Shown: positions 9,089 through 18,392, counted from the stretch's first letter. The stretch is DNA of 64,000 nucleotides from Actinobacillus indolicus (GCF_004519515.1 NZ_CP038145.1:1716001-1780000), one strand, 5' to 3'. The notes: a model not told the origin generated them from the letters alone. Program-made: numbers and translations.

Positions 9089-9947
9089 TTTTCCCCCTAA
9101 AACTATCCATAGTTAGTAATCCGACCGAAACGGCTAGACACACCATTAAAATATAGGATTTCGCTTCTAACACTTCACCAATCGCAAATGAAATAAACAA
9201 CATGACTAAGGGTTCTGCATAACCTAATAATCCTAATACATTAATTGGTAAGGTGTTACTCGCAGCAATATATAAAATAAATGCCATTCCATTCACTAGC
9301 CCTAATAATGCTAGATAAAAATAGAGATATTCATTTTGCGTTAAAATAGTGGCTTGATCGACTTGAGCAATATAATAGAGTGCAAAAGGCAACAATAAAA
9401 CTAATTCTACAAAAAAAGTCGCAAGGCTGTTAATTTGGTAATAACGGCGTAGGGCAATATATATTGGGTAGCCAAATCCAGCGACAAAGGTTGCCCATGA
9501 AATCGTGGCGGTAAAAATAATATTGGTGGAAACACCGATAACAGCAAAGGCTAATGCCCACCATTTCAGTTTAGTGAAATATTCTTTAAACACGATTTTA
9601 CCTAACGCCACTGCAACAATCGGCAATAATAAATAACCGATAGACACTTCAATTGCTTGTCCATTATTCGGCGCCCAGAGAAATAACCAAAGCTGAATGC
9701 CCGTATTTAATGCCAAGAGCAGAAGAATAAAAATAAGATAGGGTGTCTGTTTTATTCTATAATATAAATCTTTAAATGCCCTTTGTTGATGAAATAAAAA
9801 GATCGCCAATAAAATAAAAGGCATTAACACTACAATACGAAAGCCGAAAATACCGTCACTTTCTAAAGGGCGAAGTAAAACTGCAAAATAGTAGCCGGCA
9901 CCAAATAAAACATTTGCCGAAAGTGCTAAAAGAATACCTTTGAGCAT
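9075..9947 (-). CDS. EamA-family transporter (second of tandem pair)
   Basis: RarD-like drug/metabolite transporter, 290 residues with about ten predicted helices in two EamA halves. It is a close paralogue of the gene directly upstream. Shared landmarks include FGFRIVVLMPF against YGFRMWVSLPF, LFLWAPNNGQAIEVSIGYLLLPI against LFLYAPNNGYAIDVSIGYLLMPI, and PINVLGLLGYAEP against PINVLGLLSYIEP. The start abuts the upstream stop. Substrate unknown; relatives export amino acids or metabolites. Confidence 0.85.
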   Translation of the reverse strand: MLKGILLALSANVLFGAGYYFAVLLRPLESDGIFGFRIVVLMPFILLAIFLFHQQRAFKDLYYRIKQTPYLIFILLLLALNTGIQLWLFLWAPNNGQAIEVSIGYLLLPIVAVALGKIVFKEYFTKLKWWALAFAVIGVSTNIIFTATISWATFVAGFGYPIYIALRRYYQINSLATFFVELVLLLPFALYYIAQVDQATILTQNEYLYFYLALLGLVNGMAFILYIAASNTLPINVLGLLGYAEPLVMLFISFAIGEVLEAKSYILMVCLAVSVGLLTMDSFRGKNVRH

Positions 9948-10828
9948 TATATCCCCCGATGTTGTTTGCGGATGGCGATAATACCGTCAAGCATTAATAG
10001 CAATATAGAAATAATCAAACATCCCATGAGAATATAAGAGGATTGATCTAATACCTCCCCGATAATAAATGCTACAAGTAGCATAGATGCCGGTTCAATA
10101 TAACTTAATAATCCTAATACATTAATTGGTACAAGACTGCTTGCAATAATATAAGAAATTAATGCGGTACCACTCACAATACCTAATAAAACTAACCAAA
10201 AATAAAAACTCGGATTATTTTCCGTGACAAATTGTATATCGGTATTAAGCATAAAATAAGTGGCTATCGGTAACATTAATATAATTTCACAGACAAAGCT
10301 GGATAAATGCGACATATCAAAATGTTTACGCAAGCTGAAATAAACAGGGTAGCCGATTAATACCATTAAGGTAGCCCACGAAATAGATCCAACGGTAATT
10401 AAGGTAATAATGACGCCAATAGAGGCGAAAATAATGGAAGCGATTTTTAAATAAGAGAGACTCTCTTTAAATAAAAATCGCCCAACAGCCACCATGGCAA
10501 TCGGCATTAATAGATAGCCGATAGAGACATCAATGGCATAGCCGTTGTTGGGGGCATAAAGGAAAAGCCACATTTGCGAGCCTGTGACCGCAGTGGTTGT
10601 TAGTAATACCAAAATTAAATGGGGGTGCTGTTTTAGGCGTTTTAAATAGCGGTTAAATTCATCGGTTTTTTTAAAAATAAAGAGTGCTGAAATCACAAAC
10701 GGCAGGCTTACCCACATTCTAAAACCGTAGATTTCTTCACCGGAAAGTGGTTTTAAATGGGTGGATAAATAATAGAGTACACCGAATAAAATAGAGGCGG
10801 TGACGGAAAATGTGATGCCTTTTATCAT
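9947..10828 (-). CDS. EamA-family transporter (first of tandem pair)
   Basis: RarD-like EamA permease of 293 residues with about ten helices (MIKGITFSVTASILFGVLYY at the N-terminus, APNNGYAIDVSIGY in the middle, VLGLLSYIEPASMLL near the end). It is first in the operon of two EamA genes, a LysE exporter and priA. Tandem duplication is clear from the conserved motifs shared with its neighbour. The duplicates have diverged widely, so the event is not recent, and they may have different substrates or form a heteromer. Function beyond family is not known. Confidence 0.85.
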   Translation of the reverse strand: MIKGITFSVTASILFGVLYYLSTHLKPLSGEEIYGFRMWVSLPFVISALFIFKKTDEFNRYLKRLKQHPHLILVLLTTTAVTGSQMWLFLYAPNNGYAIDVSIGYLLMPIAMVAVGRFLFKESLSYLKIASIIFASIGVIITLITVGSISWATLMVLIGYPVYFSLRKHFDMSHLSSFVCEIILMLPIATYFMLNTDIQFVTENNPSFYFWLVLLGIVSGTALISYIIASSLVPINVLGLLSYIEPASMLLVAFIIGEVLDQSSYILMGCLIISILLLMLDGIIAIRKQHRGI

Positions 10829-10868
10829 TTAGATTAGTATTAGGATTGAAATATGAATATTCAATGAT

Positions 10869-10960
10869 GTAGGGGCGGACCGATGTGTCCGCCCACTATT
10901 TGCAAATAAAAATGTTTAAATATCCGCTTGGAACGGGCGGACACATCGGTCCGCCCCTAC
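10869..10960. repeat. GTAGGGG palindromic element with perfect 26-bp arms
   Basis: The arms GTAGGGGCGGACCGATGTGT+CCGCCC (10869-10894) and their exact complement (10935-10960) flank a 40-bp A/T-rich spacer. The element sits between alaA and the EamA operon, both on the minus strand. Other copies in this window share the GTAGGG ends but differ inside. It is likely a mobile palindromic repeat that also acts as an mRNA hairpin or terminator after alaA. Confidence 0.85.
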
Positions 10961-10974
10961 GGTTATGTTTTAAA

Positions 10975-12192
10975 TTAATCCTGACGATAACTCTGCAAAA
11001 ACTTCGCTAATCGACCAATGGCTTCTTCCAGTTGATCCACATACGGCAATGTCACCACACGGAAGTGGTCTGGTTTATGCCAGTTAAAGCCTGAGCCTTG
11101 AACCAACAACACTTTTTCCTGTTGAAGCAGATCGTAAACAAATTTTTGATCGTCTTTGATACCGTACATTTCCGTATCAATTTTCGGGAACATATACATC
11201 GCCCCTTTTGGTTTCACACAGCTAATCCCTGGGATTTTGGTGAGCAATTCGTGAGCCTTATTGCGTTGTTCTAATAAACGACCACCCGGTAAGATAAATT
11301 CGTTAATGCTTTGATAACCGCCTAACGCTGTTTGAATAGCGTGTTGCATCGGGGTGTTGGCACATAAACGCATTGACGCAAGCATATCTAAGCCTTCAAT
11401 AAAGCCTTTTGCCTGATTTTTCGGGCCGTTTAACACCATCCAACCTTGACGGAAACCTGCCACTCGATATGCTTTTGACAAACCGTTGTAAGTCACTGTC
11501 AGTAAATCAGGCGCTAACGCTGCCATATGGTGATGCACAGCACCATCATAAACAATCTTCTCATAAATCTCATCAGAGAAAACAATCAAGTTATGCTCAC
11601 GCGCAACTTCAGCAATATCGAGTAAAATTTGGCGACTATAAACCGCACCTGTTGGGTTATTCGGGTTAATTACCAAAATGGCTTTGGTGTTTGGAGTAAT
11701 CTTCGATTTAATATCTTCAATATCAGGGAACCACTCGTTTTCTTCATCGCATAGATAGTGAACAGCTTTACCACCTGCAAGGGTTGCCGCCGCTGTCCAA
11801 AGCGGATAATCCGGCATCGGAATTAAAATTTCATCACCATCATTTAACAAGGCTTGCATTGACATTGTGATTAGCTCAGAGACCCCGTTACCAATGTAAA
11901 CATCATTCACATCTAAATCACGCATACCTTTTAATTGATAGTATTGCACAATCGCCTTACGAGCAGAATACAAGCCCTTAGAGTCGCAATAGCCTTGAGC
12001 GGTTGGTAAGTTACGAATAACATCAACTAAAATTTCCGCAGGGGCTTCAAAACCGAATGGGGCTGGGTTACCAATGTTTAATTTTAAAATCTTATGCCCT
12101 TCTTCTTCCAGACGGGTCGCTTCCTTATGTATAGGCCCACGAATATCGTAGCGGACGTGAGCTAATTTATCGGTTTTTGCAAAGCGTTCCAT
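10975..12192 (-). CDS. alaA: Glutamate-pyruvate aminotransferase AlaA
   Basis: PLP aminotransferase that makes alanine from pyruvate and glutamate. It is 405 residues, the length of E. coli AlaA (YfbQ). The fold-type I signature is complete: NPNNPTGAVYS, SDEIYEKIVYDG, and the PLP lysine in NGLSKAYRVAGFRQGWM. The start MERFAKTDKLAHVRYDIRGP is characteristic of the AlaA group, which separates it from AspC or AlaC. It stands alone on the minus strand, with a palindromic element after its stop. Confidence 0.93.
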   Translation of the reverse strand: MERFAKTDKLAHVRYDIRGPIHKEATRLEEEGHKILKLNIGNPAPFGFEAPAEILVDVIRNLPTAQGYCDSKGLYSARKAIVQYYQLKGMRDLDVNDVYIGNGVSELITMSMQALLNDGDEILIPMPDYPLWTAAATLAGGKAVHYLCDEENEWFPDIEDIKSKITPNTKAILVINPNNPTGAVYSRQILLDIAEVAREHNLIVFSDEIYEKIVYDGAVHHHMAALAPDLLTVTYNGLSKAYRVAGFRQGWMVLNGPKNQAKGFIEGLDMLASMRLCANTPMQHAIQTALGGYQSINEFILPGGRLLEQRNKAHELLTKIPGISCVKPKGAMYMFPKIDTEMYGIKDDQKFVYDLLQQEKVLLVQGSGFNWHKPDHFRVVTLPYVDQLEEAIGRLAKFLQSYRQD

Positions 12193-12338
12193 TGTTTCTC
12201 CCTAAAATAGAGTGTTAATTATCTGTTAATTTATAAAAATTACTCTACTGTACTCCGATTTGTTAGGAAAAAAAAGTGGAAATAGGCTAAAATAGACTTC
12301 TTTTTTGTCAAGCGGTGAGATTTTTAGGATTTTTTGCA

Positions 12339-13613
12339 ATGTCTGTGTTTAGTCAGTTAAAGCAACAACTTTATCAACAACTACAACAAAAGCCTGTGGT
12401 ACAAGGTTTAGTACAGTTGCAAGCAGAAATTGCGATAGACCTTGAAAATCAACAATTACTGGCGTGGCTAAAAGCACAACCGCTTTTTCCCCACTACTAC
12501 TGGCAAAATCGAGATACAGAACAAACGATAGTGGCAGTCGGTGCGGTGCAAACCTTTGAGCATTTAGACGAGGTAGAACAATTTAGCAAACAGTCTGATT
12601 TAATGGTCGTCGGCGGAATGGAATTTGAAGGACAATGCCATTTTGTGTTGCCACGCTTGCTGTTAGTAAAAAACGAAAAGAAAATCACCGCTTGGTTAAA
12701 TTTGGATTGTCGCCATTTTGAAACCGAACAAAAAGAGTGTATCGCTTTATTAGCTCAGTTTGAGCAAACAGCCGAACTTCACCCGATTGAAAATCGCTTG
12801 TTAAGCACCGAAGTTGCCTGTGATTTTTCACGTTGGCAACAGAACATTGAATTAGCGATAGAACAAATTCAACGACAGCAAATGAATAAAGTGGTGTTAG
12901 CCAATGCGACCACAAAAACCTTTGCACATCACATTTCCCCCTACGATCTACTTTTTGCCAGCCAACAAAAAAATCTAGGCTGTTATCATTTCTTATGGTC
13001 GGAAAAACAAGGGGAAGCCTTTATCGGCTCAACACCCGAACGGCTCTATTTACGCCAACAACGTCAATTTTTTACCGAAGCTCTTGCAGGCACAGTGGCA
13101 GTAACGGACGATCCTGTTCAAACGGAACAAAATGCCCTATGGCTACTCAACGATCAAAAAAATATCTATGAAAATTGGCTGGTCGTGGACGATATTTGTA
13201 GCCATCTGGCTGATTGTGCAACGGATATTCAAGTCAGCGATGCAGAGATCAAGCGGTTACATAACGTGCAGCATTTACGCCGAAAAATCCAAACGCAACT
13301 GACAGAGCAGGTCAGCGACGCAGATTGCCTTGCTCGTATTCACCCAACCGCCGCCGTCGCAGGACTGCCACGCCCTAAGGCGAAGCAGTTTATTCAACAA
13401 CAGGAATGTTTTGAACGGGGCTGGTATGCAGGGGCATTAGGCTATTTCACCCCCGAACAAGCCGAGTTTTGCGTAATGTTACGTTCAGCCCTTATTCAAG
13501 CTAATCAAATTACCTTTTATGCCGGGGCAGGAATTGTCGAAAAATCTGATCCTCAATCAGAATGGCAAGAAATTGACCGTAAAGCACAAGCAATGGCAGG
13601 ACTAATGGGATAA
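12339..13613 (+). CDS. menF: Isochorismate synthase, menaquinone type
   Basis: Converts chorismate to isochorismate for menaquinone. From the ATG at 12339 it is 424 residues, close to E. coli MenF (431). An upstream GTG at 12315 lies inside a USS and is unlikely. TTTTTAGGA before 12339 fits a ribosome site. Chorismate-enzyme motifs are present: KVVLANATT with the catalytic-base Lys, FIGSTPERLY, ALAGTV, IHPTAAVAGLPR and GAGIVEKSDP. No menD or menH follows; the next gene is dsbD, 6 bp on. EntC is an alternative but no siderophore genes are present. Confidence 0.88.
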   Translation: MSVFSQLKQQLYQQLQQKPVVQGLVQLQAEIAIDLENQQLLAWLKAQPLFPHYYWQNRDTEQTIVAVGAVQTFEHLDEVEQFSKQSDLMVVGGMEFEGQCHFVLPRLLLVKNEKKITAWLNLDCRHFETEQKECIALLAQFEQTAELHPIENRLLSTEVACDFSRWQQNIELAIEQIQRQQMNKVVLANATTKTFAHHISPYDLLFASQQKNLGCYHFLWSEKQGEAFIGSTPERLYLRQQRQFFTEALAGTVAVTDDPVQTEQNALWLLNDQKNIYENWLVVDDICSHLADCATDIQVSDAEIKRLHNVQHLRRKIQTQLTEQVSDADCLARIHPTAAVAGLPRPKAKQFIQQQECFERGWYAGALGYFTPEQAEFCVMLRSALIQANQITFYAGAGIVEKSDPQSEWQEIDRKAQAMAGLMG

Positions 13614-13619
13614 CTTATG

Positions 13620-15341
13620 ATGAAACGATATTTTACTATTTTATTTTTAGGATTGTGGCTCGCATTACCTTCATTTGCTAATCTCTTTAGCTCACAACCC
13701 AAATTTCTACCAAGCAGTCAGGCATTTGCGTTTTCATCCCAACAGCAAGCGGATCAACTGCAACTGGCTTGGCAAATTGCCGACGGCTACTATCTTTATA
13801 AAAAAGAGATCGCCATTTCGTCAAACAATGCCAAACTGGGCGAGCCACAATTTCCAACGGCAGAGCGTTACCAAGATGAGTTTTTTGGAGAAGTGGAAAT
13901 TTATCGCAATCAGCTAACGATCCCCGTTGCCCTTGCAGCGAATGCGACTGGGCAAGTGGTGGTGCGTTATCAAGGTTGCACCAAAGGCTTTTGCTATCCC
14001 CCTGAAGAAGTGACCCTTGATTTACAAGTGGCGACTTCCGCTGATAATGTTGCAAAAAATACCGCAGATGTTACCGCTATTTCTGTCGCTCAACCTAAAG
14101 CCGAACAGAACCAACTTGCCGAAACCCTAGCTGAAAACCGTCTTTCTATTTTTTGGTTCTTTGTGCTAGGGTTGGGACTTGCCTTTACGCCTTGTGTGTT
14201 ACCGATGTTACCGCTACTGTCTGCGATTGTGATCGGCAGTAAACAGCGTCCGAATAGCTTACGCGCGTTTTTGCTCAGTTTAAGCTATGTGCAAGGAATG
14301 GCAGTCACTTACACGCTCTTAGGGCTACTGGTTGCGGCGATTGGCTTGCCTTTTCAAGTCGCTTTGCAAAGTCCGCCCGTACTGATTGGGCTCTCGTTGC
14401 TCTTTATTTTGCTCGCAATGTCGATGTTTGGTCTCTTTACCCTACAACTTCCACACCGTTGGCAACAAAAATTAAATCAACTAAGCCAACAGCAACAGGG
14501 CGGTTCGTTTTTTAGCGTATTTGTAATGGGAATGATCGCAGGGCTAGTTGCTTCCCCTTGCACATCAGCGCCCCTATCTGGTGCATTGCTCTATGTAGCA
14601 CAAAGCGGTGACTTGCTGACAGGCGGTTTAGCTCTCTACCTATTAGCCTTAGGAATGGGCATTCCACTGATGTTAGTGACCCTTTTCGGCAACCGCATTT
14701 TGCCAAAATCGGGGGATTGGTTGCTGAAAGTAAAAACGTTGTTTGGCTTCGTAATGTTGGCTCTGCCAGCCTTTTTGCTCTCTCGTGTGCTACCTACTTT
14801 TATTGAGCCACTACTCTGGTCGGCTCTGGCGATAGCCTTTTTACTCTGGTTAAATGAGCAGTGCAATGGTTTGCAGGGTTGGAAAAAAGTGTTTCGTTTG
14901 CTTGTATTGGCAACGTTGGTCGTTGCGAGCAAACCTTGGCTAGATCTTGCGTGGCAACCTACGCCAGCAAACCAAACTCAAAGCAACCATTTTAAACGCA
15001 TTCACTCACTCGCAGAATTAGAGCAACAACTGACCGCTAACAAAGGTAAAAAAGTGATGCTCGACCTGTATGCCGACTGGTGCGTGGCTTGTAAAGAGTT
15101 TGAAAAATATACTTTCGTTGATCCAAAGGTGCAGGCGAAATTGGCAGAAATGGCGGTGTTGCAGATCGATATGACAAAAAACTCTGGTGAAAATGATGAA
15201 TTGATGAAACATTTTCAAGTGCTGGGCTTACCGACTATCCTTTTCTTTGATGAGCAAGGCAGAGAATTGAGCCAATCTCGTGTGACAGGTTTTATGCAGG
15301 CAGATGCCTTTGTTCAATGGTTAAACGGATTAACACAATGA
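13620..15341 (+). CDS. dsbD: Thiol:disulfide interchange protein DsbD
   Basis: Carries electrons from cytoplasmic thioredoxin to periplasmic DsbC and cytochrome maturation factors. It is 573 residues. A signal peptide (ending about SFANLF) leads to an N-terminal domain with the Cys pair in YQGCTKGFCYPP. An eight-helix membrane domain has the redox Cys in FTPCVLPMLPLL and ASPCTSAPLSGAL. A C-terminal thioredoxin domain has DWCVACK and a cis-Pro GLPTILFF. All six redox Cys are present. It follows menF by 6 bp and overlaps the SDR gene start in ATGA, so the three form one operon. The MM start is ambiguous by one codon. Confidence 0.96.
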   Translation: MKRYFTILFLGLWLALPSFANLFSSQPKFLPSSQAFAFSSQQQADQLQLAWQIADGYYLYKKEIAISSNNAKLGEPQFPTAERYQDEFFGEVEIYRNQLTIPVALAANATGQVVVRYQGCTKGFCYPPEEVTLDLQVATSADNVAKNTADVTAISVAQPKAEQNQLAETLAENRLSIFWFFVLGLGLAFTPCVLPMLPLLSAIVIGSKQRPNSLRAFLLSLSYVQGMAVTYTLLGLLVAAIGLPFQVALQSPPVLIGLSLLFILLAMSMFGLFTLQLPHRWQQKLNQLSQQQQGGSFFSVFVMGMIAGLVASPCTSAPLSGALLYVAQSGDLLTGGLALYLLALGMGIPLMLVTLFGNRILPKSGDWLLKVKTLFGFVMLALPAFLLSRVLPTFIEPLLWSALAIAFLLWLNEQCNGLQGWKKVFRLLVLATLVVASKPWLDLAWQPTPANQTQSNHFKRIHSLAELEQQLTANKGKKVMLDLYADWCVACKEFEKYTFVDPKVQAKLAEMAVLQIDMTKNSGENDELMKHFQVLGLPTILFFDEQGRELSQSRVTGFMQADAFVQWLNGLTQ

Positions 15342-16159
15342 AAACCATCTTAATTACAGGCTGTTCATCGGGCATAGGTTATGCAACAGCCCATTATCTC
15401 AAACAACAAGGCTGGCGAGTGATTGCCAGTTGTCGCAAAGCCGAAGATGTACAACGTCTGCAATTTGAAGGCTTTGAATGTGTTGAACTTGATGTGACTA
15501 ACTCAGCCCAAATTGCCCAAGTCTTTGATTATATTCAACAAAGCGGTGGTTTAGATGCAGTTTTTTGCAATGCAGGTTATGGACAGCCTGGGACAGTGGA
15601 AGACATTCCCCGTGAAGCCTTGCGTGAAATTTTTGAAACCAACGTATTTGGGGCGTGGGAAGTGATGAACTACGCTTTAAAGCTATTTCGCCAACAAAAT
15701 CACGGACGGATTTTAATCAATAGTAGCATTTTAGGCTTTGCCGCAATGCACTTTCGTGGAGCTTACAACAGCACTAAATTTGCCTTAGAAGGTATGGCAG
15801 ACACCCTTCGCCACGAATTGCACGGCTCGAATATCTATGTCAGCCTGATCGAGCCAGGCCCTATTCAAAGCAAATTCCGCCCTAATTCTGTGGTGAAATT
15901 ACAGCAATATATTGATATAGAAAATTCATTCCACAAAGAAGCCTATCAGCAACAGTTGGCACGCCTAAACACCAAAGGAAATGCCAACCCTTTTACGCTA
16001 CCAGCCATTGAATGTGCCAAAGTTTGTTTAGATGCACTCAATGCCAAACAGCCCAAAGCACGCTATCAAGTGACCTTCCCAACCAAACTATTTTGGTGGC
16101 TAAGACGCCTACTGCCAACAAAAGCCTTTGATTTTTGTTGTAGGAAGGGTGGGGGATAA
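15338..16159 (+). CDS. Short-chain dehydrogenase/reductase
   Basis: Classical SDR of 273 residues with a Rossmann fold: TGCSSGIGYA (TGxxxGxG cofactor loop, residues about 7-16), DVTN, the CNAGYG loop, catalytic Ser in INSSILG, and YNSTKFALEG with the Tyr-x-x-x-Lys pair. The Ser and Arg after the loop may favour NADP, but that is weak. It resembles E. coli YbbO-type reductases acting on aldehydes or retinol-like lipids; the substrate is unknown. The ATG at 15338 overlaps the dsbD TGA, implying coupled translation. Confidence 0.88.
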   Translation: MKTILITGCSSGIGYATAHYLKQQGWRVIASCRKAEDVQRLQFEGFECVELDVTNSAQIAQVFDYIQQSGGLDAVFCNAGYGQPGTVEDIPREALREIFETNVFGAWEVMNYALKLFRQQNHGRILINSSILGFAAMHFRGAYNSTKFALEGMADTLRHELHGSNIYVSLIEPGPIQSKFRPNSVVKLQQYIDIENSFHKEAYQQQLARLNTKGNANPFTLPAIECAKVCLDALNAKQPKARYQVTFPTKLFWWLRRLLPTKAFDFCCRKGGG

Positions 16160-16223
16160 GTAGGGACACCACGCTTGGTGTCCCCTTATATGACTTAATG
16201 GACGCCAAGCGTGGCGTCCCTAC
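16160..16223. repeat. GTAGGGAC palindromic element with two hairpins
   Basis: It begins GTAGGGACACCACGCTTGGT, whose ACACC/GGTGT arms form a first hairpin, and ends GGACGCCAAGCGTGGCGTCC+CTAC, a second hairpin. The outer GTAGGGAC and GTCCCTAC are exact complements. It sits between the converging SDR and lysO genes and could terminate both. It is the same family as the elements at 10.9, 27.9 and 53.0 kb, with different internal sequence. Confidence 0.75.
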
Positions 16224-16240
16224 ACATTTTATGTTTTGAT

Positions 16241-16264
16241 GTAGGTCGGGCATTTATGCCCGAC
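16241..16264. repeat. GTAGGTCGGGC palindrome
   Basis: GTAGGTCGGGCATTTATGCC+CGAC: a GTCGGGCAT-type stem with a TTT loop right before the lysO stop on the opposite strand. It shares the GTAGG lead with the neighbouring element and probably acts as the lysO terminator; that is inferred. Confidence 0.6.
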
Positions 16265-16268
16265 ACTT

Positions 16269-17177
16269 TTACGCCAACCCAATAAAAAACGCCAATAAAA
16301 TCGGCACGACCAAATTGATAATAAAACCAAAGCTAATCGCCAATGGCACAATTTGAATTCCCCCTGATTTTTGGATGATTGGCAATGTCGCATCTAATGC
16401 CGTTGCTCCGCCTAATCCTACTGCGGTGGACGGGAAGTGTCGCATAAAAAAGGGAATGGCAAATAGACAGAAAATCTCACGAGACAAATCGTTAAAAAAG
16501 GCAATGCTTCCATACATAGGCCCCCAAGCGTCGTTGACTAAAACACTTGAAAGTGAATACCAGCCAAAGCCAGAGGCAAAGGCAAGGGCTTTAATCACAG
16601 GTAAATCCAACACATAAGCGCAAATAATGCCACCAATCAGACCGCTTGCAATAAATACGACCGATGTCAAAATACCCCGTTTGTTTAAGAAGACATCTCG
16701 TAGTGGAATCCCACTATTTCGTAACTGAATACCCACACAGAAAATCATTACCACTAAAACATAAGTACTTGAATGTAATGGAAAATCAATAATACCTTTT
16801 GTCGTTAAGCCAAAAATAACCCCAACAAATACGGTCGCGCAGAGTTGCGCTGATTCCAGTAATACTTTCCAACGGGAAGGCAGTTCTTCAAGATGATGAG
16901 ATTGGCGTTTAATCGGGTAGAGTTTGTCAAAAATCACTAAGCCAATGATATTGCACAAATGCAAGATTGCACTTAATCCAAAGGCGATTGCCCCAATTTG
17001 AGGGAGTTTGGCTGTGAGTTCATCAAGTTGCCCTAAGGAAATCCCCATGATGAGCAAGATCAAGTAAAGGCAATAAAGTGTAATGCGATTGACCCGGCTC
17101 AGTATCTTTTGATTTGTGGTTTTAAATAGATACCCTAAAAAGAGCGGAACAAAGGCAATCATGAGTCCGTATAACAT
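16269..17177 (-). CDS. lysO: LysO-family lysine exporter
   Basis: Inner-membrane protein of 302 residues with about eight to ten helices, matching E. coli LysO (YbjE, DUF340), which exports L-lysine and its toxic analogues. Family landmarks are LILLIMGISLGQLDEL in the N-terminal half, GIIDFPLHSSTYVLVVMIFCVGIQLRN, and ASGFGWYSLSSVLVNDAWGP with LSREIFCLFAIPF in the C-terminal half. It is divergent from dinB, with a LexA box in the shared 144-bp gap. Confidence 0.88.
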   Translation of the reverse strand: MLYGLMIAFVPLFLGYLFKTTNQKILSRVNRITLYCLYLILLIMGISLGQLDELTAKLPQIGAIAFGLSAILHLCNIIGLVIFDKLYPIKRQSHHLEELPSRWKVLLESAQLCATVFVGVIFGLTTKGIIDFPLHSSTYVLVVMIFCVGIQLRNSGIPLRDVFLNKRGILTSVVFIASGLIGGIICAYVLDLPVIKALAFASGFGWYSLSSVLVNDAWGPMYGSIAFFNDLSREIFCLFAIPFFMRHFPSTAVGLGGATALDATLPIIQKSGGIQIVPLAISFGFIINLVVPILLAFFIGLA

Positions 17178-17234
17178 AATTTCTCCTTTTAAATATGAAG
17201 TAGAGAATGTAATAGATAATTTAATGAAGATAAA

Positions 17235-17250
17235 CTGTTTTTATTTACAG
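17235..17250 (+). promoter_or_regulatory. LexA (SOS) box before dinB
   Basis: CTGTTTTTATTTACAG fits CTGT-N8-ACAG, the gamma-proteobacterial LexA operator. It lies 72 bp before the dinB start, overlapping a -35-like TTTACA. SOS control of dinB is established in E. coli; here it is inferred from the box. Confidence 0.75.
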
Positions 17251-17321
17251 TGTTTTGTTGTATCATTAATCCTAATACAAGCGGTCAGATATGTCGAATT
17301 TTTTGCAAATGTAGGTGAGTG

Positions 17322-18392
17322 ATGAATTACAACAAAAAAATTATTCATATAGATATGGATTGTTTTTATGCGTCTATTGAAATTCGTAATAATCCTGCAT
17401 TGCAAGGTAATCCTGTTGCCGTTGGTGGAAAAGCTAACCAACGTGGTGTATTGACGACTTGTAATTATGAAGCCCGTAAGTTTGGTTTACATAGTGCAAT
17501 GTCAACATCTCAAGCGTTAAAACGTTGCCCTAATTTGATTTTGTTGCCTGTAAATATGCCGTTGTATAAGGAAGTATCGGGGCAGATCCATCAAATTTTT
17601 CGCCGTTATACGCAGATTATTGAACCATTATCTTTAGATGAAGCTTATTTGGATGTGACGGACTGTGAACTACATTCAGGCTCTGCAACTTGGATTGCAC
17701 AAGCGATTCGCCAAGCAATTTGGCAAGAGTTGCAACTGACAGCATCGGCAGGAATTGCGCCTTTGAAATTTTTAGCCAAGATAGCATCGGATCAAAATAA
17801 ACCTAATGGGCAATTTGTGATTCGCCCTGAAGATGTGGCGGATTTTGTGAAAAATTTACCGTTAAAGAAAATTTCAGGGGTAGGGAAAGTTACGCAAGAG
17901 AAATTAGCACAGTTAGGATTTATAACGTGTGGCGATATTCAACAAGCCGAACAAACCTTGATTTATCAGCAATTTGGCAAATTTGGACAACGGCTGTGGG
18001 ATTTTTGTCACGGCATTGACCCAAGAGAAGTGGAAACGGATCGCCCACGAAAATCGTTAGCGGTAGAAAATACGTTGTTGGAAGATATTAGTGAGTTAGA
18101 TGAAGCTCAAGATGTGGTAAAGGATCACTATCAAAAATTGCTCTTTCGCTTACAACGAAATTGGGGGGATAAGCCGTTGAGTGATTTGAAAAAAATTGGC
18201 ATTAAACTGAAATTTGATGATTTTACCCAAACCACCTTAGAACGAACGACCGATGGCATTGCAGAGTCACATTTTTTACAGCTATTAGCGCAGATTTGGG
18301 AACGTAGAAAAGGACGAAAAGTGCGTTTGATCGGGCTAAATGTGCATTTCCCTGAAGAAAAAATTACAAAACAGTTAAATTTATGGGAATAA
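17322..18392 (+). CDS. dinB: DNA polymerase IV
   Basis: Y-family error-prone polymerase for lesion bypass, induced by DNA damage. It is 356 residues from the ATG at 17322 (AGGTGA five bases upstream), close to E. coli DinB (351). Catalytic acidic residues are in IIHIDMDCFYASIE and PLSLDEAYLDVT. The KISGVGKVTQEKL helix-hairpin-helix and little-finger domains follow. The C-terminus ends PEEKITKQLNLWE, containing a QLNLW beta-clamp motif. A USS lies at 17277-17285 in the leader. A LexA box upstream supports SOS control. Confidence 0.96.
   Translation: MNYNKKIIHIDMDCFYASIEIRNNPALQGNPVAVGGKANQRGVLTTCNYEARKFGLHSAMSTSQALKRCPNLILLPVNMPLYKEVSGQIHQIFRRYTQIIEPLSLDEAYLDVTDCELHSGSATWIAQAIRQAIWQELQLTASAGIAPLKFLAKIASDQNKPNGQFVIRPEDVADFVKNLPLKKISGVGKVTQEKLAQLGFITCGDIQQAEQTLIYQQFGKFGQRLWDFCHGIDPREVETDRPRKSLAVENTLLEDISELDEAQDVVKDHYQKLLFRLQRNWGDKPLSDLKKIGIKLKFDDFTQTTLERTTDGIAESHFLQLLAQIWERRKGRKVRLIGLNVHFPEEKITKQLNLWE

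Noticed and set aside
12315..12338. GTG start giving eight more residues to MenF
   Set aside because: The GTG is part of a USS, and AGGA lies between it and the better ATG at 12339.
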